A DNA stretch of 5,661 nucleotides from Alphaproteobacteria bacterium (GTDB taxonomy: Bacteria; Pseudomonadota; Alphaproteobacteria; SHNJ01). The notes beneath the pieces were generated by a model that made no database searches, had not been told where the DNA came from, and was given only the letters and a program-made list of their open reading frames with translations. The translations under genes were made by a program, and so were the position numbers. The stretch lies in contig CANGQU010000059.1 in NCBI GenBank assembly GCA_947456345.1, positions 1 through 5,661 of the forward strand, written 5' to 3'. Shown here one piece after another: positions 1 to 5,185 of the stretch; position 1 is the first letter of the stretch, and each line of letters opens with the position of its first letter.

Positions 1-1702
1 AACGCTGTAAAAATTTTTCTACTTGTAACGGATAATACGCCAAAATTTCGGTAGCGGTATCAATGGCCGTCAACCCCCCACCAATGACCACAGCAGGCAA
101 ACGGATTTGCAGATTGGCCAAAGAATCGGCCTTGGCAGCCCCCGTCAATTGCAGCCCCATCAGGAAATCGGATGCGGCGCGTACCCCCTTGGCCAAATTG
201 CCGGGAATATCCAATAAGGTCGGCCTGCCCGCGCCCAGACACAGCGCGATGTGATCGAACCCCATTTCCCAAGCTTGATCGGGCGTGATGGTGCCGCCAA
301 AACGCACCCCGCCAAACAAATCGAACTGCGCCCGGCGGGATAACAGCAAGCGCACGATTTTGAGGAAATTTTTATCCCAGCGCACGGTGATGCCGTATTC
401 AGCAACGCCGCCAAAACCGCCGACGATGCGGTTATCCAAAGATTCGAATAAGCTATCGGCATCGCGAATCGGCGCAAATGGAATGGCCATTGGCTCGATT
501 TTTAAACCATCGATGGCGCATACATAATGCCCGTCATTCAATAAATGATGGGATAAATTGATCCCGGCCGGGCCCATCCCGGCAACCAATATTTTGCGCC
601 CGGAATCTGGGCGCGGCACCGGCCGCAACAAATTCAATGGATTCCAGCGCGTCAGCAGCGAATAAATCTCGAACCCCCAAGGCAAGGACAGCACGCTGCG
701 CAAAATATGGGTTTCGTTCTGTGGGATGTCCACCGCGTCCTGTTTTTGATAAATACAGGATTTCATGCAATCATTGCAAATGCGGTGCCCCGTCAGCGCA
801 CAAAGCGGATTATCCACCGCCACCACCGCCAATGCGCCCAGCACATGGCCCATAGCGCGCAGCTGATTCATCTCCGATATTTTTTCATCCAGCGGGCATC
901 CGGCCAGGGCCACGCCATGCGCGGATTTTTGGAATTGCCCGGTTTTTTTATCGCGCAAGCCGGTGCGGCAGGAATCTTTGCCCTGGCCATGGCACCAAAT
1001 GCAATAGTTCGCCTGGTCCAGAGCGTATTCGATATTACCGCCATCATCCGTCAATTTAAAGCCATCACGCCAGCGGTAATGCCCATCCGCCGATTTCAGC
1101 CGCCGATAGCCATCGACGATTTCTGTTGTAACAGGCACCAGATGCTGCGGATCCGTTTTGCGCGGCAGTTTAAACAGCACGTCGCCCTTGTGCTTGGCCT
1201 GCCCATCGGGATGGTGTAATGCCCAGGCGGCGTAACGCTCGGCCATTGCAATTTCAGCTGCGAATCTTTGCTCGTCGCACAGCCAAGACAGTATTTGGGC
1301 GGCAAAATCCAAACTATTGCCCGGCACCGGATTTTCTGGCGCCAGGGTCCACCCCGCCACCTCCTCCGCTTTGAATTTTTTGGCCGCGCGGCGTTGGATA
1401 AACTGCCGCTTGCATTCATACAGCGGACCCAACCGGGTGTTGGCAGCACGCTGCGCATCAATTTCCTTGGTGACACCAAACAATGCGCCAATAAAATCCT
1501 CGGCTACGGGCGCAAGGGCGATCAGCAATTCGGATTCTGCCAGCGGTGATTCACACCCTTTCAGACGGGCCGCCATCAGACGATTGAACAGTCCAAGATC
1601 ACGGCTTTGCAATTCAGCGCAAAACGCCCCATCCAGGCGGGATAGGCCAGCCGTTGTATATAGATCTTGAAATTCCAAGCCAAATGCTAGATGAAAGGAC
1701 AT
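1..1702 (-). CDS. GltD-like FAD/NAD(P)-binding iron-sulfur oxidoreductase, N-terminal part (3' end beyond window)
   Basis: The frame stays open from the ATG at 1702 to the left edge (567 full codons), so the protein is cut off at its C-terminal side. Residues 1-230 are mostly helical and unassigned. Cysteines follow in two groups: C234, C237, C245, C269, then C301, C309, C312, C316. The second group, with IP at 326-327, resembles the iron-sulfur domain preceding the flavin domain in glutamate synthase small subunit and dihydropyrimidine dehydrogenase. A dinucleotide-binding GMGPAG lies at 375-380 (probably FAD), and GGGLTAID at 541-548 is probably the NAD(P)H site. The N-terminal region is far longer than in GltD, so this is a larger relative, not GltD itself; substrate unknown. 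No glutamate synthase large subunit is visible. No Shine-Dalgarno precedes the ATG, and no other in-frame start is seen just upstream. Fold assignment is confident; function is not. Confidence 0.88.
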   Translation of the reverse strand, partial: MSFHLAFGLEFQDLYTTAGLSRLDGAFCAELQSRDLGLFNRLMAARLKGCESPLAESELLIALAPVAEDFIGALFGVTKEIDAQRAANTRLGPLYECKRQFIQRRAAKKFKAEEVAGWTLAPENPVPGNSLDFAAQILSWLCDEQRFAAEIAMAERYAAWALHHPDGQAKHKGDVLFKLPRKTDPQHLVPVTTEIVDGYRRLKSADGHYRWRDGFKLTDDGGNIEYALDQANYCIWCHGQGKDSCRTGLRDKKTGQFQKSAHGVALAGCPLDEKISEMNQLRAMGHVLGALAVVAVDNPLCALTGHRICNDCMKSCIYQKQDAVDIPQNETHILRSVLSLPWGFEIYSLLTRWNPLNLLRPVPRPDSGRKILVAGMGPAGINLSHHLLNDGHYVCAIDGLKIEPMAIPFAPIRDADSLFESLDNRIVGGFGGVAEYGITVRWDKNFLKIVRLLLSRRAQFDLFGGVRFGGTITPDQAWEMGFDHIALCLGAGRPTLLDIPGNLAKGVRAASDFLMGLQLTGAAKADSLANLQIRLPAVVIGGGLTAIDTATEILAYYPLQVEKFLQR

Positions 1703-1705
1703 AAC

Positions 1706-1710
1706 AAGGA
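1706..1710 (+). promoter_or_regulatory. Shine-Dalgarno for ctaA
   Basis: AAGGA lies 10 bases before the ATG at 1721. It favours that start over the upstream in-frame ATG at 1691, which has no such motif and lies inside the divergent minus-strand gene, and over the ATG at 1733, which would be 22 bases from the motif. The ATG at 1716 is out of frame. Confidence 0.55.
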
Positions 1711-1720
1711 TTTTTATGGT

Positions 1721-2764
1721 ATGACCACCCCTATGTCCAAACAAAAATTAGTGTCGAATTGGCTGTTCGTCTGTGCCTTGATGGTATTCATCATGGTCGG
1801 CATTGGCGGCGCGACGCGCCTCACGGAATCGGGATTGTCGATTACCGAATGGAAACCTGTCACCGGCATCGTCCCGCCCCTATCGGCCGAGGCATGGCAG
1901 GAGGAATTCACCAAATACCAACAAATCCCGGAATACCAACAAATCAATCGCGGGATGAGCCTGGAGGAATACAAAGTCATCTTTTGGTGGGAATACGCAC
2001 ATCGGGCGTGGGGGCGATTGATTGGCTTGGCGTTCGCTTTGCCCTTGGCATTTTTTTGGTGGCGGGGATATTTGCAAACGGCATGGAAAAAGCCGCTATT
2101 GGGAATTTTGGCCCTGGGCGCAGCGCAAGGATTCATGGGCTGGTACATGGTCAAAAGCGGGCTATCGGTGCGAACTGATGTGTCGCAATACCGCCTAACC
2201 GCCCATTTGGGATTGGCGGCGATTATTTTCAGCACTTTGTTATGGTATGGCTGGCGCATCCGCCATTGGGGGCAGCGGGTGATGGTCTGCCATCATCAAT
2301 TATGCTCCCATAGCATGGTTTTATTTTTGCTGTTTACCACCGTGTTCATCATGGGCGGGTTTATGGCTGGCACCAATGCCGGGCTGTTGTTCAAATCTTT
2401 CCCGCTATATAACGGCGCGTGGTGGCCGGAAAATGCCTGGGTCGCGGATTTAGGCATTGCCAATTTTTTTGAAAACACGACCTTGATTCATGCCATCCAC
2501 CGTACCCTTGCCATCGTATTTTTGATTTATGCGTTGATATTCGTATTTTGGGCGGCGCGCCATACCAATTGCAAAACGGTCAAAATCCCGCTCTATAACG
2601 TCGCCGGTTTCACCGTGCTGCAAGCAACGCTGGGCATTAAAACCATTATGTTTGGCGTGCCCGTGGTATTGGGCGTACTGCACCAATTGGGCGGGTTTTT
2701 AGTCTTGGGCTCCATGGTGTGGGCGCTCTATGCCATGCGCCTGCGCCCGGCGGATAATCTATAG
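1721..2764 (+). CDS. ctaA: Heme A synthase (CtaA/COX15 family)
   Basis: This inner-membrane enzyme oxidises the C8 methyl of heme O to a formyl group, making heme A for aa3-type cytochrome oxidases. From the ATG at 1721 it has 347 residues, a usual length for alphaproteobacteria. About eight hydrophobic segments are visible, near 13-30, 97-114, 125-143, 160-178, 197-215, 261-279, 291-310 and 315-337. GGATRLTESGLS (29-40) begins the long first outer loop. The heme-ligand histidines of the family are present: H94 (in EYAHR), H162 (TAHL), H260 (HAIHR) and H321 (LHQLGG). E91, three residues before H94, matches the glutamate reported as important in the Bacillus enzyme. No oxidase or ctaB gene is adjacent. 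It starts 18 bases from the divergent flavoprotein gene and ends 4 bases from hpd. An in-frame ATG at 1691 would add 10 residues. Confidence 0.96.
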   Translation: MTTPMSKQKLVSNWLFVCALMVFIMVGIGGATRLTESGLSITEWKPVTGIVPPLSAEAWQEEFTKYQQIPEYQQINRGMSLEEYKVIFWWEYAHRAWGRLIGLAFALPLAFFWWRGYLQTAWKKPLLGILALGAAQGFMGWYMVKSGLSVRTDVSQYRLTAHLGLAAIIFSTLLWYGWRIRHWGQRVMVCHHQLCSHSMVLFLLFTTVFIMGGFMAGTNAGLLFKSFPLYNGAWWPENAWVADLGIANFFENTTLIHAIHRTLAIVFLIYALIFVFWAARHTNCKTVKIPLYNVAGFTVLQATLGIKTIMFGVPVVLGVLHQLGGFLVLGSMVWALYAMRLRPADNL

Positions 2765-2768
2765 AAAA

Positions 2769-3803
2769 TTAGGCCGCAAGGACACCACGGGCGATTTGAT
2801 CGCGCTCTAATGCCTCGAACAGGGCGGTGAAATTCCCCTCGCCAAAACCGTCGCAGCCTTTGCGTTGAATCACCTCGAAAAACAACGGGCCGACAATGGG
2901 CGTGGTAACGATCTGTAGCAAGATTTCGCGTTTTTCATTCGCGCCATCCAACAAAATGTAATTGCGGCGCATGCGTTCGATATCCTCGCCCGAATCGGGA
3001 TAGCGTTCCTTGATCGCATCGTAATATGCGCCGGGTACGGGCACAAACGGCAGGCCGGATTTATGCATCGCTTCGACCGTGGCATAGATGTCTTGGGGCG
3101 CAAGGGCGATATGCTGGATCCCAGCCCCTTTGTAGGTGTTGATAAATTCCGCGATTTGCGATTGCTCGTCCATCGATTCGTTGATGGTGATGCGCATCGT
3201 CTCGCACGCGCTCAGCAACGCCCGCGACCGCAAAGCAGTTTTTTTGCCGTGAATGTTGAAATAACGAATCTCGCGGAAACCGAACACCGCCTGCATGATC
3301 CCGGCCCAATATTCCAAATCACCGCGCAGGACGTTGAACGACAAATGATCGATCTGCTGCAAACCAATGCCGGGCGATGGTACCGCAGCATCAAAAACGA
3401 AATCGGCAGCGAATAAATCCGCCCCGGTTGGACAAAGATAAATCAAGCTGCCGCCGATACCCACCAACGCATCCAGCTTTTGCGACAGCCATGGCAATTG
3501 TGCCGGTTTGATAGTCAAATCGCTTTGCTGGGCTGCGGCCAAAGTAGCGGCGGGATCGGTGCAATAAAACCCCGCTCCCGCAGCGGCCGGGCCATGCGCA
3601 CGCGCGAATTCGGCCGCATGACCGGAGGGGATTTGATTCAGTACAAAATAAATCTGTCCCTGGCGATACAGGGTCACCGGCAGATTTTTATGCCGCGCCA
3701 CCGCCACAAAGCCCATTTGCGACCAGGTGTTAACCAGCGCCACCGGATCGGGCGTGGCGAATTCAACAAAAGCAAAACCGGCGGTGGGAATAATTTTGGC
3801 CAT
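2769..3803 (-). CDS. hpd: 4-hydroxyphenylpyruvate dioxygenase
   Basis: This cytoplasmic non-heme Fe(II) enzyme converts 4-hydroxyphenylpyruvate and O2 to homogentisate and CO2 in tyrosine breakdown; homogentisate can also polymerise to pyomelanin. The protein has 344 residues, close to the usual bacterial length. It has the two-domain vicinal-oxygen-chelate layout: a degenerate N-terminal half (about 8-140) and a catalytic C-terminal half (about 148-325). The three iron ligands are visible: H153 in IDHLSFNV, H231 in GIQHIALA and E310 in FFEVIQRKG. The C-terminal GFGEGNF (319-325) is the family signature near the active site, and Q230 and Q297 fall at conserved glutamine positions. No homogentisate dioxygenase or maleylacetoacetate isomerase gene is nearby, so the rest of the pathway lies elsewhere or is absent. 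The ATG at 3803 has no Shine-Dalgarno, but a promoter-like pair lies directly upstream. Its stop is 4 bases from the ctaA stop. Confidence 0.97.
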   Translation of the reverse strand: MAKIIPTAGFAFVEFATPDPVALVNTWSQMGFVAVARHKNLPVTLYRQGQIYFVLNQIPSGHAAEFARAHGPAAAGAGFYCTDPAATLAAAQQSDLTIKPAQLPWLSQKLDALVGIGGSLIYLCPTGADLFAADFVFDAAVPSPGIGLQQIDHLSFNVLRGDLEYWAGIMQAVFGFREIRYFNIHGKKTALRSRALLSACETMRITINESMDEQSQIAEFINTYKGAGIQHIALAPQDIYATVEAMHKSGLPFVPVPGAYYDAIKERYPDSGEDIERMRRNYILLDGANEKREILLQIVTTPIVGPLFFEVIQRKGCDGFGEGNFTALFEALERDQIARGVLAA

Positions 3804-3809
3804 AAGGCA

Positions 3810-3837
3810 GATATAGCGAAAAACATACGAATTTCAA
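3810..3837 (-). promoter_or_regulatory. Candidate hpd promoter placed for a leaderless transcript
   Basis: On the minus strand TTGAAA (3832-3837) is separated by 16 bases from TATATC (3810-3815). These match the sigma70 consensus at 5 of 6 and 4 of 6 positions. Only six bases separate the -10-like box from the hpd ATG, so transcription would begin at or next to the start codon. This fits the missing Shine-Dalgarno. The -35 box lies in a short palindrome, ATTTCAAAT, at 3831-3839. No start-site data are available, so this is a prediction. Confidence 0.45.
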
Positions 3838-3873
3838 ATGCCTAAGCGGCTTTTAGAGCAGTGAAAAAAAATC

Positions 3874-3902
3874 TTGCGCAGCATGAGCCTTGTATCTATA
3901 AG
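3874..3902 (+). promoter_or_regulatory. Candidate sigma70-type promoter of the carrier-domain gene
   Basis: TTGCGC (3874-3879) and TATAAG (3897-3902) are spaced by the optimal 17 bases. The -10 matches consensus at 5 of 6 positions and the -35 only at 3 of 6. Transcription would start near 3909, giving a leader of about 23 bases that contains a perfect ribosome binding site. It is divergent from the hpd promoter in the same 128-base intergenic stretch, and the two -35 boxes are about 36 bases apart, so a shared regulator is possible but not shown. Confidence 0.5.
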
Positions 3903-3920
3903 AGATGCAATAAGATTTTT

Positions 3921-3926
3921 AGGAGG
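3921..3926 (+). promoter_or_regulatory. Consensus Shine-Dalgarno (AGGAGG) of the carrier-domain gene
   Basis: A perfect AGGAGG ends five bases before the ATG at 3932. It is the strongest ribosome binding site in the window; the hpd and flavoprotein starts have none visible. It fixes the start codon and suggests efficient translation. Confidence 0.85.
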
Positions 3927-3931
3927 ATTAT

Positions 3932-4675
3932 ATGGCTCACGAACACGGCGTTAACCGCGATGAAATTTTAACTCCGCATCAACAGGCGGTTTTCGAGATT
4001 GTGCGGGAGGTTTTAGTAAGCGAATTAGAGGTAAATAGCGATCAGATCAAACTCGATAGCCTACCCACACGTAATCGTGGCAAGAAAAATAGTGACATCC
4101 ACTACCTCGGCGGTGACAGCCTAGATGCTGTTGCGATCGTCATGGCAATTGAGGATCGTTTAAATCTCGGCATTACAGACGAACATGCTCAAAAACTTGG
4201 AACCGTTAGCGATTATGTCCAGTTGCTAGTGGCCCGCACCGATTACGATGCAAACACAAATACGCTGAGCCCGAAGAAAATTGATGCCAAAGGTCCTGTC
4301 CTAGTAACGCCAGCCGGGCAATCTAATTCTGAAGCAATCGATAAGCAATTCATTGCTTCGCTTAGAACTGATGCATTCACCATTCAACAAGTTCAAACTG
4401 CAATCGTGGAGGCGGTTACTTTTAATACCAGCACGGAATTAAATCACAGCACCGATTTGGCGTTGCCATTGGCATCATTGGCGATACCGTTCCAATCCGC
4501 TCAGAAACAACGCTTAGCTTTGGTTTACTTGGCTATTACCAAACCACATGAAACCCAAAACGATCCTAATTCGGCCGTTGCTGCGGCAGCTCATTTATTT
4601 GACAACAAATCAATTCTTGAAATCACGGCTATGGCCTGCAAAACACTAGCCCTTGATAACCGCCTAGTACGGTAA
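3932..4675 (+). CDS. Acyl carrier domain protein with unassigned C-terminal extension
   Basis: The product has 247 residues. Residues about 17-100 form an acyl carrier domain: helix I at 17-31, then GGDSLD at 60-65, where S63 should carry 4'-phosphopantetheine, then the recognition helix (66-77) and a final helix near 91-100. It looks closer to type II fatty-acid ACPs than to peptide-synthetase carriers. Two departures show: about ten extra residues, rich in Arg, Lys and Asn, before the serine (about 44-54), and alanine (A68) where E. coli ACP has Glu41. A Pro/Thr/Asn-containing linker (about 101-135) leads to a helical, cysteine-poor region (137-247) that I do not recognise. A normal ACP has about 80 residues. 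There is no signal peptide or membrane segment. The gene stands alone between its own promoter and terminator, with no synthase, ligase or transferase beside it. GC is visibly lower than in its neighbours. Cargo and partners are unknown. Confidence 0.85.
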   Translation: MAHEHGVNRDEILTPHQQAVFEIVREVLVSELEVNSDQIKLDSLPTRNRGKKNSDIHYLGGDSLDAVAIVMAIEDRLNLGITDEHAQKLGTVSDYVQLLVARTDYDANTNTLSPKKIDAKGPVLVTPAGQSNSEAIDKQFIASLRTDAFTIQQVQTAIVEAVTFNTSTELNHSTDLALPLASLAIPFQSAQKQRLALVYLAITKPHETQNDPNSAVAAAAHLFDNKSILEITAMACKTLALDNRLVR

Positions 4676-4680
4676 AATTC

Positions 4681-4711
4681 AGGCCGGGCATTGTTTGCCC
4701 GGCCTTTTTTT
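4681..4711 (+). terminator. Strong intrinsic terminator
   Basis: A perfect 10-bp GC-rich stem (AGGCCGGGCA at 4681-4690 paired with TGCCCGGCCT at 4696-4705) closes a TTGTT loop. A run of seven T on the plus strand (4705-4711) follows, starting five bases after the stop codon of the carrier-domain gene. Read from the minus strand, the hairpin lies 27 bases past the stop of the 4738-5046 gene but is followed only by GAATTTTACC, so termination in that direction would be weaker. Confidence 0.95.
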
Positions 4712-4737
4712 ACCCTGCCTGCACTAATTCTTGACCT

Positions 4738-5046
4738 TTAATGGTGACTGCCGCTCAGTTTCAAAAACGGCACCACGTTGGATGGAATCGCCACCCCGCC
4801 GGTTTCAGCCCAGCCGACAATATTTTGTAAAAACGGCATCGCCCCTTTGGGATCTTCTTCGATCTGAATAATATGCTTGGCCAATGCAGCCAATGCCGCG
4901 ACGTCGTTCGAATCTTGCGGCTTTAATTTTGCGATGGATTTCAATAAACCGTCCGCCTCGAATCCCATCGGATCGTTCTCCAAATGCGATTTTTGCAGAC
5001 TATCGAAAATGGCCTGATATTGGGCCACTAAATGCGTCAACTTCAT
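4738..5046 (-). CDS. Conserved-looking hypothetical small protein, 102 residues
   Basis: I do not recognise a family. The protein is predicted to be soluble and mostly helical, with amphipathic stretches near 4-22, 29-41, 47-64 and 68-79. It has no cysteine, membrane segment or signal peptide. The C-terminal portion (about 80-102) is less helical, with GG, two prolines and a terminal HH. Helix-breaking DP pairs occur at 25-26 and 65-66. The start is well supported: GGGAG on the minus strand (5055-5059) lies eight bases before the ATG. It shares strand with the photolyase gene 139 bases upstream, so co-transcription is possible, but no strong promoter or terminator is seen between them. Codon use resembles the neighbouring GC-richer genes. 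That it is a real gene rests on the ribosome site, the sensible composition and the lack of a competing frame. Confidence 0.7.
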   Translation of the reverse strand: MKLTHLVAQYQAIFDSLQKSHLENDPMGFEADGLLKSIAKLKPQDSNDVAALAALAKHIIQIEEDPKGAMPFLQNIVGWAETGGVAIPSNVVPFLKLSGSHH

Positions 5047-5185
5047 GTTGTGTGCTCCCGTAACCTACGTGGTTTGTCCCAGTGTTACGAGAATACCCCC
5101 GCAATCCTAAAAACCAGTTAATGCGGCGCAGCATGGCGTGTAAAAAATACTAGAATTTGAAATATGGCCGGAACGGATACAAAAT
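5047..5185 (-). promoter_or_regulatory. Intergenic leader of the 102-residue gene, with inverted repeat near its ribosome site
   Basis: On the minus strand CGTAAC (5084-5089) and GTTACG (5059-5064) form a 6-bp inverted repeat spaced by 19 bases, with an inner TGG/CCA pairing. The downstream arm abuts and shares one base with the GGGAG ribosome site (5055-5059). A -10-like TATTCT (5090-5095) has no convincing -35. A T-run after the photolyase stop is preceded only by weak hairpin potential. The role of the repeat is unproven. Confidence 0.3.

Noticed and set aside
160..477. Minus-strand open frame of 105 codons, with others at 534-770 and 1096-1491
   Set aside because: These are out-of-frame shadows of the flavoprotein gene on its own strand. 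Their products look low-complexity or motif-free.
707..1219. A 170-codon open frame on the plus strand
   Set aside because: It lies opposite the flavoprotein gene, whose frame is open for all 567 codons and carries clear FAD, NAD(P) and cysteine motifs. The plus-strand translation shows no family motif.
1691..1720. Upstream ATG for ctaA at 1691
   Set aside because: It would add ten residues, lacks a ribosome site and overlaps the first codons of the divergent gene. The AAGGA at 1706-1710 fits the ATG at 1721.
1714..2259. A 181-codon minus-strand frame opposite ctaA
   Set aside because: It is fully inside the heme A synthase gene, which has all four heme-ligand histidines. The antisense product has no recognisable feature.
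3480..3845. Plus-strand frame of 121 codons, and another at 3063-3416, opposite hpd
   Set aside because: Both are antisense to a complete dioxygenase gene with all iron ligands. They show no ribosome site or motif.
3804..3931. A small RNA or riboswitch between hpd and the carrier-domain gene
   Set aside because: No sizeable hairpin, terminator or conserved aptamer core is visible. The 128 bases are accounted for by two divergent promoters and a short leader.
2769..5046. A biosynthetic cluster linking hpd, the carrier protein and the small protein
   Set aside because: The genes are in opposite orientations with separate promoters and a strong terminator, and no synthase, ligase or transporter is present.
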